Source: Flammula alnicola (Eukaryota; Basidiomycota; Agaricomycetes; Agaricales; Strophariaceae). From it: a stretch of DNA of 64,000 nucleotides. Position 1 is the first letter of the stretch. Every line of letters starts with the position of its first letter. This document shows, piece by piece, positions 11,601-23,284 of this stretch. A program made the position numbers and the translations under genes. The stretch lies in the NCBI GenBank assembly GCA_015499995.1, contig JADNRV010000051.1, positions 248,001 through 312,000 on the forward strand. The letters run 5' to 3'. The notes beneath the pieces were generated by a model that was not told where the DNA came from, made no database searches, and saw only the letters and a list, made by a program, of their open reading frames with translations.

Positions 11601-14600
11601 GTAAAGGGACTCACAACAAGCAATACTGTCCTGTTTTTGATAAGGTCTCCAAGGAGGCACTGACCAACAATCCACGAGGAGCTGCATGTCAACAATCCGA
11701 TAAATGAGGGAGGTATTCATTAAATGAAACAGAACTTACGTGTGAACATCGAGAGCAGCTAGGACATCATCAAGGAGGATGATCTCCGCTGGAGAGTATA
11801 TGGCTCGTGCAAGTGTAACCCGTGCCTTCGAGCTGATCAGTGCTTATTTCAACTAATTAACAAGTGGCTGGCTACCTTTTGCCCACCGCTGAGATTGAAT
11901 TGTGAGACCGCCGCTAAAAGCACCAGAGCAACGAGACCTTACCTTAGTGTTAGACCCCTTTCACCAACTTCTGTGCCATCACCGGCGTCAAAAAGCTCGA
12001 GGTCGCGCTCTAAAGCACATTGTTTAATGACTGAAACAACGAATGACATCTAACCCTTGATGTAGCAGTGATCTTAGGATCGTACCTTTCCGATAGCGTT
12101 CTTCATCATATTCAGATCCAAACAAGATATTGTTGCGGATGGTGTCATTCTGTACCCACGACTCCTGCGCAGCGTAGGCGACGCCTCCATCGCGTGAAAG
12201 GTTGAACCAAGAATCAGGAGACGAAGAAATGAAATGCATTTCCCCTGCATCAATGTCAACAACCTTGTTAAATAAGAGTACTGGAGCGTAGACTTACCGA
12301 GTAATGCCATCAACATGGATGTTTTACCTGAACCACTACAAATTTAATGTTAGAAGTTAGAACGACTTTTGAAGCCATCATCTTGAAAGATAGCTTACGT
12401 TGGGCCAATAATCAAATTGATCCCATTGCGCTTAAAGAGCAGTTCTCCAATTACACGCAGTCTGAATAAGCGACCGGAAGGTGTAGTAGAACCATCTTCC
12501 TCCTCAAGTGACCAAGAAAAGGTTGCATCTCTGAAACCGATGTCTGTATCTGGCTGATCAGTCGCGGGTGTCGTGATAACATCTGCGATTTCAGACGGTT
12601 CCAAGAAGGCGTCCAGGAGCTCTGTATTGTGCAGAAAATCATCAACTCGGTCTAGCGAGACCTTGCCTGGACACAGTGTCATATAGCATTAGATATCATA
12701 TATGAACGATTGAGTTTTATCTTGCCTTGGATGACGTCAGCTGAGTCAAAGAACAGCCTATACATCTGCTCCTTCAACATCGCGAACACGGCCATGCTTG
12801 AGAAAATCTTGGATGCTTCATAAATCATCTCACACGTTCAGGGAGCGAAAGGCAATGTCATGTTTTAGGATCACATACCATTGAGTTCTTTCTTCATCAC
12901 GACAGTATAAAATGCAAATGTTGCCAACATGGTTATGGTCGGGAAAATATATCTGTTTTACACAATGAGACAAGCAATTGTTGATTTGAAGAAAAGTATT
13001 ACCCTAGCAGCCCATTGATGTTATCGTATATTTTCAGTTTCAAGAGCCATCGTAGTTCCTCTACACGCTTTGCACGGAGCTGTTCAGATATCTTCTTTTC
13101 CCAGCCGAAGAGTTTCACCATTCGAATAACATTCACGGCTTCGGAAACGGCCTGTACTCTAGCATCCGTCTGCACAAAGAAAAATATTAAATCAAGAGAA
13201 TGACGAAGATGACACAAAAAACGTCTCGTCGTAACTTACCATTTTCATTTTCTGGGCTTGAGCGTCACTGAGTTTCTTGGCCACAATACCCGGAACTGGT
13301 AGAAGCGCAACCATTACACCAAAGCCGAAAACGGCGCTGCCAAGATTATTGGATAAGTAAAACATGGGCTTCAAGTCGAGACTTTCCAAATAGGCATACC
13401 TCCATCCAAGCACCTGGTACAGGAAGGTCAAGCAGAGCGTGATTTGAAGCGGAATATATAAAACTGAATTTGTTCAACGTTATTATTCTGCCAAGGGGAC
13501 ATAAAAAAAGAACATATGCACTTACTGATCATTAAAAAGTCCCGGGTTTCAGTTATGTAATTCAAATCCGTCGTGACAAGGTTATTGATTTTGCCGATAA
13601 GATTGTCGTCAGATAGTTTCTTGCGCTCCTGCTTCGAAGATTCAGGTGCCTTAGTCTTTCCTCTCGCTGATTTTTTCGAAGTAGCATGTGAGCTCGTCGT
13701 AGAAACTACGGTAGATCCCTCCGACACTTCACGGCCACGCCCATCACCAGCAGACGAGTCAGCCACGGAAGCAGTGTCAGACGGAGCCGCTTCCAGTGGA
13801 GTTGTTGCTCTGCTGGCAGAGTGCATTGATTTGGGGTCATCGTTCGACGTCTCCGCCTTGAGTCGAATGCGCAAACTGTGCTCGAAGATGAGCTGAGTGA
13901 ACAGGCCCTCCGTACGAACCATTGCCTTTGTCGTGTTGTAGTAATACCATTGGGAGCAAGAAGACAACATCATAGGCCCGAAGAGAAGCCAGATTATCCA
14001 AAACCATGGTCGGATAGTGGCTCCTAAACCCCCTGTTTCCAAGTAACTGCAAAGCGTAACTGTAAGCAGCAAGACCAGGAAAGGAGCTCGAGGAGTTCAT
14101 ACGCGAGAATTTGGTATATTCCTATCGGAGAGACAAAGCTACTCAAGGAGCATCCGATAACAGTGAGTGCTATGATAGTGTACTCTTTGCCTAAGGATAT
14201 GGAAATGTCGTCAGCAACAGAAGAATTGATGCTAAGCTATAATGGACTTACGGAACACGCGCATCAGTCTGAAAAACATGTAGTGGCGCTTAGCGCCGCT
14301 GAAAATATCAAGATGCTATGGGCTTGGATCGGTATATTTTAACTTGAATCAATCACGATATTTTTACGAACCGGGAAGGCTCTACCAGTCTGGTACTTGG
14401 CAGAGTCGGAGTCCGCGAGAGGGGGCAGCTCGTCAGCTCGTAGATGAGGGACATTATATCCCATGATGATGACAGAGTCAAGGTACGAATACGTGACCAT
14501 TGAGATTATCGACGCCGTCTGCTCTGGATTGGGCTTCGACATAGGGTTCTTTACAGATTCGCGTCACATCTCAGCATAATTATGAAGAGCATGAAATGGA

Positions 14601-15434
14601 ATATACAGACCTTGGGATCAACAGGTAAATATCGACGAGGAATAAAGAGTGGTATAGCCACGGCCGTCAATGCAAGGATAGCAATCTTGACGAACAGAAT
14701 CTTCCCTTCTGCGGTGTCTGCCGGTTGCCTTGTATAGGTAGCCAGAGGCCACAGGTCGCGGTACGCGTAGACTGCGAATGTGGAGAGCAGAATAATGACG
14801 TTGTATCTTGTCAGAGAAGTGCTCCATGATTTCGATGTCAGAGAAATGAATGCCAAGATGGCCGAATACGACTAGGTCATGGTTTGAGATTACGTTGTTC
14901 GTCGCTTTGAGTGACGGTTCGAGAAATACTCACATATGTTGCCGTCAAGAGCGCCTCTGGACATTCTCTGAAGGTCTGGCTTTTGCACTCCCGTAAAGTG
15001 ATCCTGGACAGCTGCAAAAGCGTGAAGCTTCCGGCTAGACGCGCTACCATGAATCCAAATATTGTGTATCCACCATAGTACTGAATATGAGGCTTCATCT
15101 TTTCTTTGAATCCCGAAATTTGACGGGTGGTATCGACGTTGAAAGCATCACCACCCTCCGTGGGCAGGTTCCGTCTTCTGAAAGAGGCCACGCGAAGGAC
15201 AAGTACGTGAAAAAGTAGCAAGCATATCGATAGGTATGCAAGGGCCAAAGGGATAACGCGTACATCGTCGAAAGGTCTAAAGCTGTTAACAGATTCCCAC
15301 GACACACGGTCCGACATTGGGTCATGTAAGTGCACGTCAGACTCATGGCTGATGGGAAGATAATTCCTGTCGTCTTGATGCTTGAACATACCCATTCTCG
15401 GTCGCTGGAACATAATAGCCCACGGATGGGCCAT
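8608..15434 (-). CDS. ABCC-type (MRP/YBT1-like) ABC transporter
   Basis: A full-length ABC exporter with many short introns. The suggested start is ATG 15434 (MAHPWAIMFQRP), because the longer frame opens with TTG. N-terminal membrane helices lie near 15270-14900 and 14850-14640. DPKNPM...NPEQTASIISM leads into the first transmembrane domain (about 14560-12720). NBD1: GPT-GSGKT with an intron inside the Walker A codons (about 12394/12337), Q-loop AAQESWVQNDTIRNN, LSGGQK assembled across an intron near 11940/11895, and Walker B IILLDDVLAALD. The second transmembrane domain spans about 11560-10020. NBD2: GRTGSGK, ITIIPQT, PELLSGTLRQNLDPF, signature FSVGQRQIVALARAMVR, Walker B LLILDE, and H-loop TVAHRLQTI. 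The family exports conjugates, drugs or metabolites across plasma or vacuolar membranes; the substrate is unknown. I saw no frame break in the catalytic exons. The last exon (GRPKDLLKNDQGILRALV) and the stop at 8608 are less certain. A paralogue starts at 59733. Confidence 0.87.
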
Positions 15435-16200
15435 GGGACGTGTGGTAAATGCTTGTTGTGGTTGAAACTTCAACGTTCACGCACTGAACTTATATCAAAA
15501 ATTTTGATGGTAGTATATACTATAGTGTCGCGTTAAAAATACATTATCGCTACCTTGCCAAGAGCACAGTCGAGTCATCGGAGTCACCTATTTACCACCT
15601 GCCCCGAGTAAGGATGAGATGCTCTCGTGCTATTGGATGGAATGTGGTGCACTTACCGTACTATTTCGCGCAGATAGTAATCAATCGGTGCCGCACGAAA
15701 GAATTCAATAAGTACAACCATATGGACCTCCTTGAAAAGGTGTGGGATTGTGGGATGCAGTGGTAGTAAGGAAACAGCTGGCTAAGAAGTAGCCGGACCG
15801 CATGCGATAACGAGTTGAAATTGAGGCCAAGTAGAGACTGATATGTCGTTCTTTTGACAGAAATGGGGACCATTATCAGAACTCGTGTTATCAAAAGGGG
15901 AAAGGCGCTTGGACACAATGTGCAGGTTCAATTGAGTCAAGGTCGATTGAACGGCCGAGTTTCACAAGTGAGAGCAGCTGCCGTCAAATTTAAAGCTAAG
16001 TCCGTTTTTTTCTGGCTCTCGTTCTCCATCATCACATTGTCAGACGAAGCTGGATCATTTTGTATAGAAAAGATGAGAGATTGACAAGAATAAAAATTCT
16101 TAGCGCTATGAGCAAGCCCGAACACAAGAAGCTTCAACAGACGTTCTCTCCCGTTTCGCTTCCATAGACTCCGTCATTTGGCACTGGTAGAGCATTACAT
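15435..16200. other. Intergenic between ABC transporter and GH43 gene
   Basis: This is the promoter side of the ABC gene and the 3' flank of the GH43 gene. The part at about 16060-16200 recurs inverted at about 20760-20930 (for example AGAGAACGTCTGTTGAAGCTT on the minus strand), marking a duplication. No gene is supported. Confidence 0.45.
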
Positions 16201-17911
16201 CTATTGCACGACGACCTGAGTTAGAAGATTTAGCGCGCTAATACTTAATAATCAATCATTCTAAAGAAATCTTCCTCACCGGCCACCCAGTGGAGAAGTC
16301 AAGTCGATTGATACCAAGCTGTTTCCATAGGTAAGCAGCTAAGCTTACTGAAATTTCCAATAGTGAGCGCACTCACGAAGCTTCCAGTTGGAGTATAGTA
16401 GTCTGTGGTATTGATCGAAGATGAGAAAAATTAGGCAACTCTTGGTCAGAAATTGAGAGCTTACGGTAAACCATAATAGGGCCGTCTTTATCGACAAACA
16501 AATCTTGACCGCCGGGTCCAACAATCTACATTAAAATGGAAAAATGAGAAAACAATGAAATACGATGACTGTAGCTTTTGATTTAACACGTACGTTGTCG
16601 TGAGTTCCGAGGATAAGAGTGCCTCCGCCATCAATAAGCGGTACACCACCCTGGTCGACGAACCCGGTAGGCCTACAATTAGAGGGTAATTGGCCTTTCG
16701 TATCCTAACTTAGTCCAAAGGCACGAGTGAGGACGTACATAAGAGACCTCCCAACGCGGATATTGTAAGTACTATTCACTCCCTGGCAGCAAAAATCCCA
16801 CGAAGTAAAAAGATAGAAGAACCGCTCGTGCTGGAATATGACGCTGGCTTCGATGGAGTTGCTGTTCACAAAGCGCTCCGCGATTGAGGTGATGATGGTA
16901 GCGTTGCCTTCCAGGAGCTGGCCGGTGAATGGGTTGAGGTCCATCTCTTTGATTCCGGTCCAGAAGCTGCCGAGGGATAGGTACCATTTTCTGCCGTCTG
17001 TTTTGGGGGTCGAGGTTAGGAAAAAGAGAAAGGGGTGGAGATGAAGAACATTTACTGATCAAGAGACTAAATGGGCGAAGACGGGATGAGTGTGAGAAGA
17101 TGAATTGTATCCAACTATCCTTACTTTGGATCAATCGCCTGGTAAGAGAGAACGGTGCGTTAGCAATAAAAGTCGTTTAACCTTGGTCGCTACTCACGTT
17201 ATAGTCATTAGTACTAGAGCTGCGGGTGACTAGGCCTTCATCGGTGAAGCTGCCTGCATCATATGCAGTCAGAGCATGTAACGATAGGCACAACGATTGC
17301 CCTAACCTGGTTGTCCGGTTTTGACTTCGCGAGGAAGATTCCAGACTAAAGAAGAATTAGAGCAATTCAAGAGTGTGCCTGTAAATTTGTATTCTTACGT
17401 TTTGGGATCCAAAACTTGAAGCAGCGTAGTAGAGCTATATTGCCCATCAGTATTCAAATCCTCATAAAATAAATACAATCATACATGGAATTCTCCATCG
17501 ATGTAAGTGCAATCAGGGGCCCATATGTTGCTGTAGAAGTCATATAAGCTAAATTGCTGGAAATTCGATGGTAGGAGCTTGCACGTACCCGTTTGTGGTC
17601 AGAGTAAATTCGTCAGTGCAGGGTGCGCCATTGGCCATACTGTTCCAATTAAAGTCCAATTTTTACGATCATTGGAAGTCCTGATTTCAATGCCAGGAGC
17701 AGTACCTAATAGAAACTTTAAGATGAGTAAACGTTTGATATTGGAATAGGCAACGAAAACGTACAGAACACAAAGTAAGTCCCATGCTTGTCCTTGCATA
17801 TGGTCGGGTCATGCACGGCGGTGTTCCCAGTTACAGGCTCGGGATCAGGAAATATCGCGTACGCTAAGCTCCCGAGAAAAGAGGAGAAGCTATGATGGAA
17901 AGCCAATGCAT
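16201..17911 (-). pseudogene. GH43 endo-1,5-alpha-L-arabinanase, two frame breaks
   Basis: The protein matches fungal secreted GH43 endo-arabinanases, five-bladed propeller hydrolases that cut the arabinan side chains of pectin. In order: signal peptide from ATG 17911 (MHWLSIIASP...), VHDPTICKDKHGTYFVF with the family's catalytic Asp (about 17815), GIEIRTSNDRKNWTLIG, EASVIFQHERFFYLFTSWDF, CCQGVNSTYNIRVGRS, GFVDQGGVPLIDGGGTLILG, DYYTPTGSF, LGINRLDFSTGWP and a last exon VVVQ-stop (TAG at 16201). About nine short introns are inferred. Two single-base deletions break the frame: one in the T run of the signal peptide (about 17875-17885), the other where WPNGAP is expected (about 17626-17638, a missing A). 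All other conserved blocks are present, so the gene is either barely decayed or carries sequence errors. A relic of its 3' end lies inverted at 20650. Confidence 0.82.
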
Positions 17912-18469
17912 GGCGGCGTAAAGAAGGCGAAGCCGTCTTGAAAATGCGCTCCGCTGCACGATATACCCCAGCAGATGCCAAATAATTTATCCCAGGACAC
18001 TCTTCTATGTCATTACGGAGGCACTTTAAGGTGTCATTGCAATAATAAAGAGCCACCACGTGAGACTGGCCAGCATAGTCGAAGGTCCGTCATGCAAACA
18101 GGTGGGTAGTAGGCGTAACAATTCCAACGGTTAAGAGATTTTCTTGATGGAGGTCCCAGGTGTCTTTGACCGAAGGTTCTTTATGTCCTTGCAACTCGGA
18201 TCCAGACCTATATGCCAGAAATGACTGTCGTTGAACTTCCCCACCTCTAGAGTTCATGGTTTTGAAATGAAAAGCTGTGGTTTATAGCAGGGCTCCAAGT
18301 TAGCTCTCGGCCCGCCAAACGGACCGACACCGGGAAAGGACCGGCATATACGATCATGTGACTATGATTGACCTCATCGGTTTCGTTGTTTCCGTTCCTC
18401 TGGCCGTGTTTCTGAATCAAGAGTTCTGTCCTCTTTCACCATATTGTTCTCAGCCCAGCGCCACTCACA
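17912..18469. other. Divergent intergenic region
   Basis: This region separates the starts of the GH43 gene (minus) and the MGR3-like gene (plus), so it probably holds both promoters. No specific element or gene is recognised. Confidence 0.35.
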
Positions 18470-20283
18470 ATGTTCTCCGTACGCCTTGTCGCGAGAAACG
18501 GCAGGCTATTACCTGCCGCACGGACTGCTGGGCCACGGGCACTTCCCTCGGTATCGCGCACGAGCTTCCGCTCCTTTTGGGACCAAAAACAGTCTGAATA
18601 CCCGAAGGAAACCACAAAACGACAGAGTGCGGAAGAGGAACCTCCGCCTCCAGAACCCGAACCAGAGAAAGTTGGACAAACGGACAACGTCGAGCGTACT
18701 CCGATGCGGAGTCTGGCGCCATATCTCACAGGGCTTCTTGTTGTCGGTATAGGACTCACGGCATATGGATTGTAAGACACCGTTCCTTCAGACGAAAAAA
18801 AGACGAAACTCATGTCAATATAGTTATGGCCTATATGAAATGATGACAATGTGGCCACTTGAAATTCGACAAGACCTGCGTAGCGGGCTTCGCGCAAAAC
18901 GAAAGGGCGACCTCGACATCGCTTCGCAGTATCTAACGAGGTACATTTCCTCCATTCTTAATTCTTGTTTAAATTTCTCAAAACCGATGAAAAAATAGAG
19001 CTTGGGAACGATCCAAAACCCTTCCTCGGGAGGTTTACGGTAATGAACCGCTGCTCAAAATATCAGGCATCGGTATCGCACTCGCCGGCGTCCTCGAAGA
19101 AAGCCGCCAGCTCGACCGTGCTTACGCCGTATACGAAGACACCCTCTGGTACCTCCGCACCGCGTACCTGAACCTCCCTCTCTCTTCCTCTACAACCAAA
19201 AAACCCGACCTCGGCATCGAGACACTGAAGATCCTAAACAGCGCCGAGAAAATGCGCGCCGTGGCGCTCTCATACAAGCTCGGGCAGCTCGCACACGATC
19301 TGAACAAGCCCCCAGTGGAGGAGGAGAGATGGCTCGTCTGGGCCGTTGAGGCGATCCTGCGCGCCGTGATGGACGTACCGCCGATGGGGTCTGCCGAGGT
19401 CGTGCGGGTGTCGTTCCAAGAAACGGCGCGGCACAGGGATCCAATGTGAAGGTGCTGGTGGAGCAGCTTGGCTTGCCGGAGTGGAGCGCTGGACATGATC
19501 TCGCGGCTCCGTTTGAGGCGCTTGCAAGCTTTTATGCACGAGTTGGGAACGTTACGTGGGTTCCTTCAAAAATTTTGACTTGGTTTCTTGTGCTTATAAT
19601 CGTCGTGAATTTAGCTATGCCCTTCCGCTGTACTTACAAGCAATCTCCATCCTTATCCCTCCACCTCCGAGTCCCTCATCCATCGAAGACAAGTGCAGAG
19701 GTACATAGCTATTCCTTCCTCTCTCATAAAAATGGACATTGATGTTCAAAACACAATTCTAGGTGCTCAACTAATGGGCAACATCGCCGAACTCATCTGC
19801 GAAATCAGGCAAAGGACAACGTGTCTCCAGAGGCGCTTTCCCAGGCCGAGTCGTGGGCGAAGAAAGGCCTCGAGGTTGTCACATCGGCGCGCAAGTCCTC
19901 GCCAAGCACGCATGACGCTGCGAGGAAGCATATGCGGTGCTGCTCTATAATGTCGCCATGGTCCGGGATGTACGTCTTGCTTTTCTCCTTTTTTCCGCGT
20001 TCATCTATCATCTTCTCGTCTTGTCTCATCCCCTTTCTCTCTTTCATGTTTTACCTTTTTATCACCATATAATTTCCATTCTAAACCTCATACCCTAGCT
20101 CTCCGGTGACACATCCCGTGCGCGTGAACTTCTCGAAGAGAGCTGGAGCACTCCAAGGCTATTGGGATGAAGGAGGCCGTCACCCATGCTAATGGCGCCC
20201 TTCGAGGTCTCGGTGGAGGTGCAAAGGAGGCCAAGCCGCTGCTCGTTGATGCAGATATAGAGGCTGCGGCTTCTTTGGAGTAA
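18470..20283 (+). pseudogene. MGR3-like mitochondrial TPR protein, several frame breaks
   Basis: Exon 1 starts at ATG 18470 with an Arg-rich, acid-poor leader typical of mitochondrial import, a Pro/Glu linker, and one membrane helix (LAPYLTGLLVVGIGLTAYGL). Downstream exons contain MWPLEIRQDLRSGLRAKRKG, then TPR-like helices (LLKISGIGIALAGVLEESRQ, MRAVALSYKLGQLAH, RWLVWAVEAILRAV, GHDLAAPFEALASFYARVG, YALPLYLQAISIL, ESWAKKGLEVVTSAR). This layout matches yeast Mgr3, an adaptor of the inner-membrane i-AAA protease. Single-base deletions are needed near 19439-19449, 19805-19822 and 19918-19926 to keep the TPR region open. The C-terminal exon ends near TAA 20281-20283. The identification is by pattern, with moderate confidence; whether the gene is dead or mis-sequenced is open. 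Confidence 0.7.
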
Positions 20284-20645
20284 GTATCCAAGGCCGTTGG
20301 AGGTGATGACGATCCAGATCTTAATATCCTCCGGCGAACTATTTGACTGCTTGACATGAAACTTTTTAAGGACAGTACTATGACATATATCAACCCCATG
20401 TCAGTTGTATATTACTCGAAGCAATGTAGCAATGTATTGTATTATAGTCAACCTCCCTTATTTGTACATCTAAATTATGTAGAATCGTATTACTAGTAAT
20501 CCTCAGACACGACACATCTCGGAGTCTAATATACGGGACGCTTTCAATGTACCGTAGGCCTGCTTGACAGTAAAGTCAAAAATGTCTGGTAACAGTGGAT
20601 CGTGGCAGGAAAAACCAAGTCATAAAGAGGCTACTTTACTAGAAC
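20284..20645. other. Intergenic
   Basis: In-frame sequence after the MGR3-like stop (ending ILRRTI-stop near 20345) looks mildly coding and could be a lost C-terminus. Nothing else is recognised. Confidence 0.3.
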
Positions 20646-20649
20646 TGGT

Positions 20650-20760
20650 TTTAGGCCTACTGGCGTGTTTGTCGATCAGGATGGCGTGGCGCTCTCGATG
20701 GCGGAGGCACTCTTGTCCTCGGACCTCACGAGCTCTCCAAACCAGGTCGTTGTGCAATAA
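20650..20760 (+). pseudogene. Inverted relic of GH43 arabinanase 3' end
   Basis: The frame encodes PTGVFVDQDGVAL, then, after a one-base shift, a DGGGTLVLGPHE-like segment. This matches GFVDQGGVPLIDGGGTLILG of the minus-strand GH43 gene. It is joined directly to an acceptor plus the VVVQ-stop exon, matching that gene's last exon. The exons between (DYYTPTGSF through LDFSTGWP) are missing. DNA downstream to about 20930 also matches the GH43 3' flank. It is therefore an inverted, internally deleted duplicate lying 3' to 3' with F-box copy 3. Confidence 0.75.
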
Positions 20761-21072
20761 ATGTCGTTGTATCTATAAGTGCAAAATTCTGGTGTATTCG
20801 CAATGGAATATAATGAGAAAAGGTCTACAGAAGTTGAAAGGGAGCGTCGGTAGAGAACGTCCGTTGAAGCTTCCTGGGTTCCGCCTGGGTCATACCGCTA
20901 ACGATTTTTATTCTCATCAATATAAAATTATCCGGCACTACAACATATGCTATCAACACTTATTCCGTTGTTTATTGCTTGCCTGTACTTGAACTCTGGA
21001 GGCAGTGACGTTGGAGAGACCAGCAACTAGCCAAAAGAAAAGGTTTAAGAAGAGGATCCGTGCGGCATGTGC

Positions 21073-22769
21073 CTAATACTTGCGCGATGCAGCGCTCTCG
21101 ATCAGGTCTGTCTCGCCAAACGAGCGTTTCTCTAGAATATGCAGCTTAACACCAGCTGATCGTATCCCAATGAGACGACGGAGATCTTCATCCAATTCTA
21201 TGGGTTTCGACATAATCCACACGTCAGGGTAGAAGGTCATATGAAAATAAAGTAGGGATGGCCGTCGATTGTGATAACGTATAGCGGGAAGGAAGGTCTG
21301 AATTTCCTCGACTATGTTCGAGGATTTCACGGTTCGGTTATCCTCCGCAGGATCGTGGAAGATATCTGCTACACATCCCCATGAAAACATTCCCTCAGGC
21401 CACGATCCTTCATAGCGAAATGACTCGAGATATGGAAGAAACACATTGGTGGGTGGGGTGTCGTGTTGCATTGACGAGAAAGAAGCCATGCGTTGTAGGA
21501 ACCTGTCCGTGATCACCTTGGATGCGGCATCCTGGTTCATCGGAGCCAAAGATAAATGGGTGATCGAAGGTAGATTTTCCAATATTTGGATTATGGTGTT
21601 ATGATCGTGAAAAAGATTGTAAAAAAAATCTGAGTGGGGTATCGCCAAAGAAAGGTGTGTGATGGGACTCCGAGAACGAGTAAAAAGCGATAGAAGACCG
21701 TGCAGGTCGAGAGGAATCGTATATCCAGCAGAATCGTAAGAGAAATGTTGCAACGATGGAAGTACGAGTCGATCGTAGAGAACACAGAGGTCTGCATCAT
21801 TGGCTGCATTGCCTGGATGAAGGCGTAAATCCCTAAGCGAGCGGTGGACGAGGAAGGGAGTTGGTAAATCAAAAATCGAAAGATCTTCCAAGAGGTCTGA
21901 CATTTTGCAGTCAACCACTCGGCTAGCACGAGACAGAACTTCCAACATTTCATCGATACCGAGCCTGTCCATTTGAATGCTTGTAAGATTGTCCCATTCT
22001 ATATGGAAATTGCGAATAGAAACCCGCGAAACGGCGAGGCTTCTAAGGCAAGGAGTCTTTACCAAGTCGAAATTGGGCAAGTAGTGTCTAACACCATCAT
22101 TCATTGGATCCAGCCGCAGATATTCGAGTGAGGGGGCGCCTTCTAGATTACGTATAAAGTCGGCGTAAACACTGAACGGGATGATTAGATTTAGCGCATT
22201 CCACCGGGGGGCGCAGGCTCTTATTAGAGCGGCTAAAGATGTTATGTGTTCGTCTTTCTCCCTCCGGATCCCTTCGTAAGTGGAAGCATACTGGAGACGT
22301 AGACGTATGGGCATGTTCGAGGAGCGGCCCAGCCACTGCGCCACCAGCTCTAAGTGAAATGGAGCGGTCTGTGCAGGATTATGCATGATGTATAATGATG
22401 TCCACAATTGAGGTGATTTGAATGCGATTTCCCTCCATGTTTTGCAGACGGCTGCGAGGCGAAGCGGAGAGCCCTGATCGGATTTAGGGCTGTTTCCAAA
22501 TACGGATGGCCTGTAGGTTTCCTCATGGCACCAGGTAAAAATTTCTGAAGCGATCTCGACAGGGACGTGGACGAGAGGATCGTGAAGATTGTTGATTTGC
22601 TTTTCACCAAGCGGCGTTTCTGTTCGAAATCGGCCAATACCTCTGCCAGCTGTGCATCTAGCTCAGCGAGCTCTAGGCACCCGCTGCACGGCTTTCCTCC
22701 AGAGAGTGTACACTTTGTAGGATCATATTCTGTCGCGGAATTGTGTTGGGTAATGCTGGAGGATACCAT
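21073..22769 (-). pseudogene. F-box/LRR-like protein, copy 3, frameshifted
   Basis: The third paralogue, on the opposite strand. It starts at ATG 22769 (MVSSSITQHNSATEYD) and ends at TAG 21073. The frame is lost near 22584-22600, where copies 1 and 2 read AGCGAAGTCAATAAT or AGCAAAGTCAATAAT and this copy lacks the G after AAA. The F-box-like segment and the LRR-like remainder follow in the shifted frame (LWTSLYIMHNPAQTAPFHLE onward), open to the end. One deletion therefore separates it from a complete protein. Its 3' flank (20940-21072) matches those of copies 1 and 2. Confidence 0.8.
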
Positions 22770-23152
22770 GCTGGGCTCCTTTGATAGTGAAGTGCGGGAA
22801 ACGACATCCGAGTCAGAAAGGCTTGAGCGCGTACTGCCAGCAAAACCTATTTTACTCACTTTCAAATGATGTTGTGCCACTGCTCTTCTTCCCGTAAGTT
22901 GTAATCTACCCACTGGAGCTCGAGGAAACGACCAGTGGCACTTGTCGGTGGTATAGAATGTCTCAAGTCAAATTGTGTCTTCTACAGAAGTTCGAGTCAG
23001 ACATACATAGAGAGTTCAAACGTTCTACGATGGTGATTCAAGCTCAAGAAGTTGTAGGAAAGGCAAGCTCGGACTCGCAGGCCCGTTTCACACCCCGGCC
23101 CGGCCAACCCAGCTTCTTGGAAGTTGTGCCCAAACGAGCTTGCGAGTCTAGG

Positions 23153-23254
23153 GCTCAACTAAGGCTGACAAAGCCGGAGTAGGTCGTCATCGCGGAAGCG
23201 TCTGTCGTCCTTCTGTGTTCACTCTCATCATCCTCAGCTCAGCCTTAGTTGAGC
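23153..23254. repeat. 16-bp perfect inverted repeat (hairpin) before gag
   Basis: GCTCAACTAAGGCTGA at 23153-23168 is followed by its exact reverse complement at 23239-23254, with a 70-base loop. It ends 30 bases before the gag ATG, so it lies in the 5' leader of the DIRS-like element. Confidence 0.8.
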
Positions 23255-23284
23255 ACTCGAACTTTTCGCTATTTATTTATTATT

